The translations under genes and the position numbers were made by a program. A stretch of 64,000 bases of DNA from Actinomycetes bacterium. Lineage in GTDB: Bacteria > Actinomycetota > Coriobacteriia > WRKU01 > WQUG01. Below are positions 33,601-45,600 of this stretch, in pieces (the stretch's first letter is position 1; every line of letters starts with the position of its first letter). Below the pieces are notes generated by a model. The model ran no database searches, had not been told where the DNA came from, and was given only the letters and a program-made list of their open reading frames with translations. The stretch is from contig JAISUC010000011.1 in NCBI GenBank assembly GCA_031272275.1, positions 1 through 64,000 of the forward strand. The letters are read 5' to 3'.

Positions 33601-36600
33601 TTGTCGGTATCAGTAGTCACGATGGAGAGTACGATGTCTCCACCGGTGTGATGTGCCGGGACCCAGTCGCCGTTGCCACCGTTTGCCGTCGGATCCCAGA
33701 CCTCCAGATCCACGGTCGTTCCCGGCAACAGGGGCTCGCCTGTGTCCTTGATGCCGTCGTTGTCCTGATCATCCCAGACATAGCCGTTGATGTCATAGCT
33801 CGCAGACAGACCCAGATCGTTTCCGGTCGAAATGTTTCCGGTCACGCTCGGGTCCAGCACGATGTTGCTGATGGTCGCAGTCTTGGAACCATTCGGCAGC
33901 ACCGTTTGTGTCGCATCGCTGTCACGCAGGTCGTCTGTGCCCTGATTGATCTTCGTCGCGCTGTAATCGCCCAGGGTGGCGCCTGTTGGATCGCTGAATA
34001 TGACCTGATAGGTACCGGCCGGCAGCTCGTCAAAGCGATAGCCGTATCCGGCAGACGCCGTGTCGGTGGTTACCGTCTGGGGCAACACCGGCGTGCCGTC
34101 GACGTGTACGGCGGGCACCCAGTCGCCGCTGCCACCGTTGGCGGACGGATCCCAGACGTTCAGCTGTACGCTGCTGCCCGGCAGCGGCGTCTCGCCGCTG
34201 TCGCGAATGCCGTCGTTGTCCGTATCGTTCCAGACAGTCCCGCGGATTTCATAGCTGGGTACCAGACCGATGCCGACCGTGTCGATGTCGCGTGTCACGT
34301 ATCCGACGTCAACGGTTGCGGTCGTCAGGTCGCTGTTATCGTTCTTTGCAGCGACCGCGTCGCTGTCCAGACGGTCATCGGTGCCGACGTCCTTTTTGGC
34401 AACCTCGTAGTCTGCCAGCGTGGTGCCACTGCCGTCGGTGACGACGACTTTGTAGTCACCTTCGGGCAGGTTTTCGAACTTCCAGTTGGTGTTGCCGGTT
34501 GCGGTGTCGGTGGTCACAACCGCGGTATAGGTCGTACCCTGACTGTCCGTCGCCGGGACGTACTCCCCCGTTATCGGATCGCGCACCAACAGGTTCACGG
34601 TCAGATCGCCGATTGCAGGTTCACCCGGATCGCGCACACCGTCGTTGTCGGTGTCTTCCCAGACCAGGCCGCTGATGTCATAGGTTTTGACCAGGCCGAA
34701 GTCGATGTTGTAGGCATGCCCGTTGCCGTCGTAATCGGTACCACCCACGGCCGCCTGGGCCCGGTCGGTCACGCCACCGGTATAGACGCCCACGGCATCG
34801 TTGTTCACGGTCGGGTCGTTTCCGACCTTCGCGCGCGTGACGCCATAGACGCCCAGCACGGTGCCCGACGGATCGTACAGGGTCACCACGTAGCTACCCG
34901 GGGGCAGTTCGGTGAATTCATAGGTGTGCCCGGACAGGCCGTAGTCGGCAACGGTCACGGTTTCGGTCGCCACCAGCGTGCCATCTATATGATGCGCGCG
35001 CGTGGTGCCGTCCGATTCGTAAACCACGACCAGGCAGCCGTCCGCCAGCAGCACTTCGCCGGTGTCGCGGATGCCGTCGTTGTCGGCGTCATCCCAGACC
35101 AAGCCGCTGATTTCGGCGTTCGGCACCAAGCCGCAGTTCACGCCCGAAACCACTCCGTTGGTCCCGATACCCGGACCGGTGTCGATACCGCTGACGGTCG
35201 CGGTCTTGGTGCCTTCGCCGCTGCCGTGTTGTGTGGCGTCCGAATCGATCAGTTCGTTCGAGCCGACATCGCGTTTGGTGACCGACATATCGCCCAGCGT
35301 GTTGCCGGACGGGTCGCTGAAGGTCACGCGATACGTGCCTTCAGGGATGTCGTCGAATCGGTAGTTGTAGGTCGCGGACGGCGCGCCCGCGTTGTCCGTG
35401 GTCAGCTGCGAGGGCACCACAGCACCGGTCACATCGTGTGCCGGCACCCAGCCGCCGCTGCCGCCGTTGGCGGTCGCGTCCCAGACCTCCAGGGTCACGG
35501 TGGTCCCGGGAATCGGCGCCTCGGAGCTGTCGACCAGTCCGTCGTTGTCGGTGTCTTCCCAGACCAGACCGTTGATCTCGAAGCTGCGCGTCAGACCCAG
35601 GTCGTTGTTGCGACTGGACCAGCCGTCGACCAAGCTGTCGGCAGGCAGCGTGATACCGTCAATCGTCGCCGATGTCAGGGTGCCGTTTGCATCGTGTCCG
35701 CCCACACCGTCGTTATCGATGGTGTCGTCGCTGCCCACATTGGTCGCAGACACGCCGAATTCGCCCAGCAGGGCTCCTGATACGTTATCGGTGAACACCA
35801 CTTTGTATGTGCCATAGGGCAGGTCCTCGAACAGGTAGTTATGCCCGTTCAAAATCGCTGTCGTGGTGGTCTGCGGCGTGATGGTTCCCCCGTGGGCGTC
35901 GGTCGTCACCTGCGTCCAGGCGCCGCTTGAGGGGTTTTGCACGAACAGCGTCGCGACCACTCCGGCCAGCGCCGGCTCGCCCGGATCCTGCAGCCCATCA
36001 TTGTCGCGATCCTCCCAGACCAGACCGCTGACCTCGTAGGTTCGCCGCAATCCGATATCGTTCGAGACGCTGTCGGTGTTCGTCAGCGACAGCAGCGTCG
36101 CCGCGTCATCGATACTGACCGTCACCAGCTTGCCGGTACCGTCGGTGGTATGCGCGGTGGCATCACTGTCGACGGTGTCGTCTGCGCCGACGTCGCTGGC
36201 AGTCAAATCACAGGCACCCAGCCACTGCGTGTCGCTTTCAAAGGTCACGCGGTACTGACCTGCCGGCAGCGCGGTAAAGCAATAGTTAAACCCGGTCTGT
36301 GTCGCCGTGGACGACTCGGTCACCTGCGACGGGACCAGGTTCCCCTGGTCGTCGCGCGCAGCCACCCAGCCGCCGCTGCCGCCGTTGGCAGACGCGTCCC
36401 AGACCTCCAGCGACACCTTCACGCCGTCGATCGCCGGCTCATCCGGATCCTGAATGCCGTCCAAATCACGGTCATCCCAAACCAGACCCGCCAACACATA
36501 GGGCTTGAACAGACCGGCGTCGTTGTGTTCGCTGGCGCTGGCCGTGCCGTCCACCGAAATCACGTGATTTGCCTGTGTGGACATATCGACCAAATCGTGC

Positions 36601-39600
36601 AAGTTGGTATAGCGCCCGTCGACGTCGCTGTCCTTATCCTCGTTCGCCGTGCCCGTCAGGCGCAGCGTCGTCTCGTAATCGCCCAAGTTCGCCCCACCCG
36701 GTCCGGCCGTGGACGTGAACACCAGATAGTATTCCCCGTCCGGCAGGTTCGTGAACACATAGCCGTTCGTCGCGTCGGTCACTTGGGGCGTGATGGGGTT
36801 ACCGTCGCGGTCGGCCGTGACCGTGACCCCGGTCGAGGCATTCACCAAGGTCACCGTGACGCCCGAAATCAAATCCTCGCCGGCATCCTGCACGCCGTTG
36901 CGGTTGCGGTCCTCCCAAACCAGGCCGCTGACCGTACGCGGCAGCCACAGGCCCACGTCGTGGTGCTTCGACTGCCAGACCTCGTCGGCCGGGTTGTTCA
37001 CGATACTGACTCCCGGAATGGTCGCCGCGGTCAATTCATCGGGGGAGTACGTCCCCACGGTTGATCCTTGATAGTCGGTCGTCGTGGTATCAGGATTCGT
37101 ATGCGTGTAAGTGCTGTTCGCGTCACTGTCGACGGCGTCATCGCCTCCGGCGTCTTTGGGGCTTAAGCTATAGCGACCCAGATCGGCACCGGTACCGTCG
37201 GTGAACACCACCACGTAGTTACCCGCAGGCAGGTTGTCAAACGCGTAGTTGTGCCCATCCAGCCAGGGCGTCGCCGTCGGGGTTTCCTGATCACTGAAGA
37301 CCCAGGTGTTACCGGTCACGGTCGCCGTGACGGGGTTACCCCAGACGTCCACGGCAGGCGTCGTGCCGTCCGCCTGGTACAGGGACACCGTGATGCCGTC
37401 GATGGCAGGTTCGTTTGCCTCTCGCACGCCGTCGATGTCACGATCCAGCCAGAGCGATCCCGTGATTTCGTACTTGCGCGGATCGCTGACTTTTACGAAG
37501 GCGTCCACCGTGGTGTCACTGCTGGTGACATCTGCCCAAAGCACAGGCGTAGTCGCCCCGATGGTGTCTGCGTGCACGGGAATCTGCGGGAAGATGCGGT
37601 CGGTGATCCCGGTGATGGTGACCTTACCGTATCCCGGACGCACGGAGTACTGGGGCGGGGACGCAACTTCCTGCAGGTAATAGATACCCGGGTTCAGGTT
37701 GTTCACGATCAAAGTCCCCTGTGCGTCGGTCGTCAGTGTCGTCGTCACGCTGGTTCCGTCGGCATAGTACAACAGGAACTGCGCACCTGCCAGCTCGTTT
37801 TCGTTGTCGGCCTTGTACTTGGTCAGGACGATACGGTGGCTGGGCACCTTGTCTTCCAGCGTGATCCATTTGCCGCCGTTGGCCTTCATGCTGACGGCCT
37901 CGTAGCTGGGCTGATAAATAGTCAGCGTTTCGCTCAACATATACCCGTAAGGAGCTGTGATCTCGCGGAAGGTATAGGTGTGTCCTTCCGCGAACACCAG
38001 CCCGAACGGGATGGTAAAGCTGCCGTCTGCCGCCGTGGTCACCGTGTAGGTCGCATCCGGCGTGCCCAAATAGACGCTGCCGGTGTATTCGGCGACCTCA
38101 TAGGTCGCACCACCCAGACCGGCAATCAACTGAATCATGCCGTCGCTGCGCACCATCTGATGCGGGGTCAGCCCCATCGAGGTCAGCGTCGCGGCGTCGG
38201 CCGCCAGGTTCGTGCGTTCGTCGGCAATCGAGGGGTTGTAAACACGTGCGATGTCGCCTTTGACGATAACCGGCTGAATCGGGGTGTTCGTGTAGCTAAA
38301 GGTGAACTTTTGGATTTGCGTCGACGATGCCACGCTGAAGTACATGTAGTCCGCCGTCGACTGGGACAGGTAACCGGCAGGAACCGATTCGCGGATGCGA
38401 TAGTTCCCCAATGCCGGCACCGGGATGGTGATAACCACCTTGCCCGTGCTGTCAGTGGTACCCGTAAGCGACGGGACGTTTACATAGGTGCCCGTGGTGT
38501 CGTCGTATTTATCTATCAGGAACTGCACGCCGGCAAATCCGGTCGCCGGATCAATGGTTCCCAGCGTCCCGTTCGATGCCAGCTGTCCGTTTGCGCTGGG
38601 GGTGTACTTGGTCTTGGTGATGGTGATTTCAGCCGGCTGGATGTTCAGCAGGTTTTTCACGATCAGCATGTCGCTGCGATATGCGACTGACGAGGCATTC
38701 ACGATTTGCCCGGCGTTATTCACCTGGAAGCGAATGGGCGTGATAATCGCCACGTAATCGGTGGGCGGCGCCACTTCGCTCACGTAATACCAGGTGTTTG
38801 CGACCAGGTTCGTGAAGGTGATCTTTCCGGTCGCATCGGTCGCATAGGTACCCACCAAGGTCCCGGTGTTCGGCACGCCCTGGTACAGGCGGAACTGCAC
38901 ACCGGACAGAGCCTTGCCCGAAGACGGCGTCATGTCGGTTTCTGCCATCGCGCGCGCCGATTCGGTCAACGCCGCCAGTTTCAGCAGCGTCACATTCACA
39001 TAGGCATTGCGGATGGTGACCGTATTGCCCGATACCGTCGGGGCATAGGTCCCGGAGGCATAGGGGGCCGCAGGCGCGGTCGCAATCGTCACGGTGGATG
39101 CCGCGACCGCCACCGTGAACTCGCCGGTCGGGGTCAGAATCCCGGGTGCGGACATTTCCTTGATGGTGTAGTTTCCGACCGGGATGTGTTCCAAGCTGAT
39201 TTTGCCCGCACTGTCGGTGACCACCGAATAGGTCTGATAGGGCGAGGATACCTGGGTTATCAGGAAGGGCACGCCGGCAGCTGCCGTACCGGCCCCGCCT
39301 GTTTTGGTGATATTCAGGTTGCCATAGACCGGCTCTGCCGTGTTGGAATAATAGGCCAGTTTCGCCACCGGGCTGGTGGTGGTTCCGGGTGCGGTCAACA
39401 CAAAGCTGTTCGCGTTGACCGTTCGAATCAGGTCGGAGGGCAGATACCCGGCAGGCGGCGAGATTTCTTTGACGATGTAGTCGCCGCGCCACAGTTTCGC
39501 CGTATCCAGCGTGCTGCCGTTGGTGCTGGTCCAGTTGGGACTGGACGTGTCAGACGGGAAGACCACCCAACCGGTCTTGTTGGTGGCACTGGTGAACCAC

Positions 39601-42600
39601 GCCGCATCCAGCTGCGCGTGGTTGTTGTCCAAAGTGCCGCTGGTGGCGGTCATCAGCAGGTCACCGGTGGTCGTGTCATACAGTCCGAAGGTGGCTCCGT
39701 TCAAGCCGGCTCCGGTCAGTTCGTTCGCGGTGGTACCGGCGGTTTTCTTCATGATGATGGTCGCCGGGTTGTCCTTGAGCTCGTTGTAGACCGACAGCGT
39801 TTCCAGCAAGGGCGAGTTATCCGCCCCATAGGCAAAGGTGTTGTATGCCCGCATGCCCGGCTGAGCGATGGTGGCGGCAGCTGTCGACAACGTCGGCGCC
39901 TTCATCTTGATACGCACTTCCAAGGTATCGGGTTTGATCATTTCGGCCGTCGGGTTGACCTCACGCACGCGCACCGCGCGCACCTGACGAGCCCAAATAT
40001 CGCTCCACGTCCCCAACGCCGCCACCTGCGCCTGATTGCGCCAAGTGTATCCGGCCGGTGGTGTGGCATACCAAACGTCTGCGGTAACTCCGTTTCCGAA
40101 ACTGTCCGGAATCGGGTTGTTGCTCATCAGGTATTCGACCACATAGTCACTCGCCGTCATCGGCGTGCCGCCGTTCAGGGTGCCGGTGACAGTCACCGCC
40201 GTGGCGGGCGGGCCGGCTATCACGTCGGTGTTCGCGTCCTGGAACTCGCTGTAGCGCGGACCGCGATACCAGCTCATGTTCGGAACGATGGCCTTGTCAT
40301 CCGCGTAGGGCAAAACATCCAGCACCTGCACTCCGTCATAAGGGCTCGGCCAAGCATTCGAAACCGTCAATCGGTACTCGAAGTTATTCGTGTTGCCGAC
40401 AACGCCACTGGTCTGAATACCGGTCGCCGACCACGGACCGTAACTGCCGTCGGCCTGCATCGCGCGGATGGTCTTTTCAGCCAACAAGCTGGAGATACCG
40501 ATCACGTTCACCCGCGCCGATGCCTTCAGCACGCCGGTTGCCCCGAAGGGGTTGTTGGTATCGGTCGTCTCCCAATTCGAACTGTCCCCCACACCTTGGT
40601 GCACGGCTGACGGGTCGTTCGCATAGGTCATATAGGCGTTGTTCACCAGCGCGACTCCGCTGGGGGCGGTTTTTGCCACTTTACCCGACAGCACGCCCAC
40701 GATACCGGCATCCGAAAGCGCCTTACTCCCCGATTTGACCAACTTCGCCAAGGTCAGGGTATTGGCCTTAATCACCAGCAGGGGCGCGTTGATGTGGTTG
40801 TAGGTGGCACTGGCCGCCGCCGTGTCTTTGTCGACGTAGGTGACCGTAAGCCCCGTCGCCGCCAGCTTGAACTCGTTTGACGGCGTGAAGGTGTCATAGT
40901 TGAAATTGTCAGGCAGGACGTCGATAATCGTCACGTTGTTCAGCACCGTGTCGAATCCGTCCGGCATGACCTCGTCTACACCGTCATAGACATCGATCAT
41001 CAATCGATACGACATTTGGGAGGGCGTCCCGTCGCTCTGTGTCGCATAAACCGTCTCGGAACCCCCGTTGCGATCTTTGCTCAGACCGATTCCGGCGTTC
41101 ACCGGATGAATGCGGAAGCTGTGTTCATCGACCGCACTATAGGTGCGCTGCGTCACCGTGCCGTCCAGCAGGGTCCGCACGTTGGTGCGGGTCACAGTGC
41201 CATAGTTGTGGTAATAGCCCAAGGGGAAATCGGCGTCGAAATAATAGCTCTCGTCCACGCCGGTTAAGGGGTTATCGGTCTGCCGGTGACTGGTCAGCGG
41301 CCAGGCAGCCAAGGGCTCGCCGTTTGTCTGATAGTACGTCACCGCGATTTGCTTGAAGTTGTTTTCGGCTCCAGCCGGGTTCTTGAGCTTCGTATAGAAA
41401 TAGACTTCTTCAGATGTGTCACCCGGCTTGATGACCTTAATCGACTCGGTCACCGTGATGCGGGTAATGGACTGCTGCTGTGCGACGGTCAGGCCGGCTG
41501 CGGTAAAGTCCAGCTTGCCCACGACGTTTTGGCGATCCAGCACCACGACGTCTTTCGTGCCGTCCCAGTGATAGGCCGTCACACGCGCGGGCGCATAGCC
41601 GTTGGTGTTACCGCGTTTGGCGGAAATGTTATTGGCGGTCCCGTTTGTTCCGGTGGGGTCGACCCCACTGAAATACATACGGGTATCCATACCGCGCCGT
41701 TTGCCGTCGGGCTGCGATGCATCCGCATAGACGCCGTCGATGACGTCCTCATAGCTGATGTTCTTTGACAACCACCCGGTGGGCCAGGGGTCGCCGGCAT
41801 AGATCTTTTGGCCGTTATAGTACCCGCCGAACTCATCGACCTCGCCTTGTCCCCAAGCGGCACGGATGCCTATCTCCCACAGGAACTCGCCGGTTTTCTC
41901 GGCGTTCGTGTCCCAGAACCAACCCTGGGTGATCGGGATGATTTGCCCGTCAAAGGTCTTGTCCCCGGTAAAGTGCGGGGCGATCGCCCATTTGCTGAAG
42001 TTACCCGGATAGGTGGGTGCCGTGGGTGTGTTGATCGTGTCGCTGGCCTCGAAACTGACCGGTTGTCCCACCAGTGCCGGATCGAGCGTTTCACTGCGTC
42101 CCAAAGGCAAGGTGGGATCGGCGGCCAAGGTATAGAACTCGCTGCCACCCGGATCATCGATCGTCATGTGGAAACTGATTTCGTTTTCCCATTCCTGCAC
42201 GTCCAAAGCAAAGGGGAAACCCAGCACCAGTTCAGGTGTGGGGACATTCATCTTGACATTGGTATAGGTCCGCTGCACCTCCAGCGCGCGACCCTGCATA
42301 TCGGTCCGGGTCACCACCCAGCCGGGGTTGCGCGCGGGCACAAACTCGGCCGGTACCGTTTCCAGCGAACCGTCCGTTTGGTCGACCTTGATATAGGTCG
42401 GGATCGTGTCGATATAGGTGAAGGTATCGATATTGCGCCGGACATTGGTGACCTTGAACTTGTAGGTCAAAACGGCAGTCTTGCCGGGTGCATCGTATTT
42501 CACGTCGCCGTAAGACCAGGGGGTGTTGACACCGGCAACCAGATTGTTGTCGTCATCACGCGGCTGATGAATCGCGCCCAGATTGATACCGACATCGTCG

Positions 42601-45600
42601 CGCCATTCGTCCCCATGTCCGTCATTTGCAATTTTCTGTATCGTCGGGGCGTCGTAATAGCCGGACAGATAGACATAGGGGTCTGCCACCGCTATCGGAA
42701 CACCGGAGGTATTAATCAGGGTCGCGTACAGCGGGAAGCTCGCATTTTGTTGTGTGGGACCCTGTGCCAGCCGCCAGGTGGTGGTCGACGCCTGCCGGAC
42801 ACCGGCTGCGATATCGGACAACAGGGTAATGGTCAGGATTCCCTGTGACGCATCGTTTGCAAAACTATAGTAGCTCGAGGAAGCCGCGCCCTGGAAACTG
42901 ACGTAGGCAGGGTCGTAGAGCACCTCGATTTTGCTGCCGGCGTCAATTTTGCCGGTAATACCCGACATCATCGCCCCGATGTCGACTGTCAACAGCTCTC
43001 CGATCGGTGCATCCACCGTACCGGGAATCTCGACCACGTGGTATGCCGCATAGCCGGACGTGGGTGCGGTGTTGTACTCGAACACCATCGTGCCCGCAAT
43101 GGCGGTCGGTGAGGGATGTTCGGGCAGTTCAAAATGCTGCGTCTTACTGGAAGCCGTCGCCGTATAGCCGAACACATTGGGTGCCGACAGTGTCACGTTA
43201 CCGTTAGCCGGCAGGGTCATGCTGACCTGGCGATCCGGCATCAGGATGTGGCTGGTGTTTCCCGCCTCGACCATGCGGATTTTAATATTGACCGGATTCA
43301 TCACGTATCCGTTATGGGTCACCACATCATCGGCGGTGCTGGTGCTGCTGCCGCCCAGCTTGGTTTTATCCAACACATAGATGGGGACGGACTTGTTCAG
43401 GTTGAACCACTGATCCGAGGGACCCACACCCGTTGACGTCGGGGTGCCCGCATCGGTTGCAGAGAGCGTCTGGTTGTAGATGTTTCCGCTGGTGTTCTCG
43501 GGGCTGATGCCACCGATGATCACATAGCGGAGTGTACTGGAATCGAATGCGTGGTTCGCACGCCAGCTGCTCCAGTAATAGCGCCCGTCCGCCAGTTCGC
43601 TGGCGGCGGTGATGGCCTTGAAATGCGTGGCATCCGACAGGTCCAAGACATCGATCTTCGGTCCTTGGAAACTACCGTGTTCGATGACCTCCAGGTTTTC
43701 GCATCCCGTAAAGTCGATGCTGGTCACGGCAGTCTTTCCCCAAAACGATGCGAATTCGATGCGTTTCAGATTCGTGCAGCCCTTAAAGCTGATGCTGGTG
43801 AGCTTTGTGTTGACTTCGCCCGCGGTGGGATTCGTCGGTGTCACCAGGTATCCACCCCAGCTTTGGTCAAACAGTCCTGCACCGATGAGTTCCAGAGAGG
43901 TACAACCGCTGAAATCAATGGTCGTGCCGGCATACATCTGGAACGCCGATCCGCCAAGTATTTTCAACTTGCTTGATTTGCTGAAGTCCAAATAGGTAAT
44001 CGGACTGGCCAAGAAAGTCTGTGCGATGGTCCAGTTGGTGCGGGCCTGTCCCGCCGGCGTGGCACCGTTTGCGGGCTCGCCTGCAACACCCACCAGACGG
44101 GTGTCGATTCTGCCCTCGTTTTGGCACAGGTCATCCAGCCAAGTCAGGTTCGGCATTTCGGTCAGATCGAGTTCGGTCAGAATCGCGCCTTTGAAAGCAC
44201 GGGGACCGATGCGCTTCAGTTTCGCCAGACCGGTCACGTCCAGATGCGTCAAGGGGGCGCGCACAAAGGCGTCATCCCAGATAGTCAAAAGGTTCCGGTC
44301 GCCCGACAGGTCCAGATCGGTCATCTTGCTCTGCGCAAACGCCGCGCGACCGATGGCCTTCAGATTGGACAGCCCGGCGATACCCAACGCGAACATCGGG
44401 GAGTCGCGGAAGGCAAAGGGGCCGATTGCCTGGAGCTCGGGGCAGGTCGACAAGTCAAGTTTGGTGAGTTGTGCCTTTTCAAATCCGCCGAGGAACTTCA
44501 GGTGCGGGTTCCCGGACAAATCCAAGGTACTCAACTGTGCATAACCGAATGCGGCCCGTCCATAGAAACCGGTCGTCGGGGCAGGATCGGTCGGATAGCC
44601 GTCCTCGACCTCGCCGAAGAGCGCCGCCTGAGAATAGATATTCGAGCTCGGCATGTTCAGTGTTTCGGTGGCGGCGCCGGCACCCCAACCGGTTGCCGCA
44701 TTTTCATTGACGGCGCCGCCCGTCGGGGCCGTTTCCTTGGCGACCTCATCGGTCGGGTCATAGCTGATGTATTCCAAGCTCGCGCAGTCAGTCAGATCAA
44801 GCTTGGTCAACGTCGCCTTGTAAAAGGCATAGGCACCGATGGTGGTAAGCTCCGTCAAGCCGTCGAAAGAGATTGACGTCAAAGGTACCTGCTTGAAAGC
44901 ATCGCGACGGATCAGTTTCAGATGCTTATTCGCAGAGAGGTCAAGTGTCGTAATCTGCAGGTTGCGGAAGGCCGCAATGCCGATGACCTCCAGATTCGGC
45001 GCACCCGACAGGTCAAGGGTCGTCAACTCACAGCCCAGTGGAGTCGTACCGGAGGCACCACGCTCACGCTCGCCGGCGAAACAGTTTAGACCGATTACTT
45101 TCAACCCGGGCAGGTTTTCCAGGCTCAGGGTGGTCAAAGGTGCCGTCTGGAACGCCTGCTGGGCAATAGTTTCCAGCTTCGGACAGTCCTTTATGGTAAG
45201 CGACTCCAGCTTGGATCCGGGATAGGTTCCTGATTTTGTATAACACTCAAACGCACTGTTATTGATGATTTCCAGCTCGGGCAAACCCTCAATCACCAAG
45301 GTCTTGAGCTCCGTTGTGCGATAGAACGATGACATGCCGATGGTTTTCAATTTGGGTAGGTCGTTCAGTGTCAGACTGGTGACCTTGATGTGCGCAAAGG
45401 CCTGGTTTCCAATGGTTTCCAACCGCTTCAGCCCATTCAGATTCAGTGTGGACGAAGTCGACAGGTAAATCCATTGGAAGGCGCTGACTCCGATGGTTTT
45501 CAGGTTATCCAGACCGCTGAAGTTAATCGACTGGACCGAGGTCGCTCCCAGAAACGCATTCACGCCGATATATTCCAAGCTCTCCAAGGGGCTCAGGTCA

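Noticed and set aside
30639-40610. Long plus-strand ORFs (579, 1061, 375, 479 and 634 aa) opposite the giant adhesin
   Set aside because: They mirror the SdrD_B and Cna_B repeats codon by codon, are full of His/Arg/Gly/Val, repeat with the same period, and have no ribosome sites. High GC and biased third positions explain their length.
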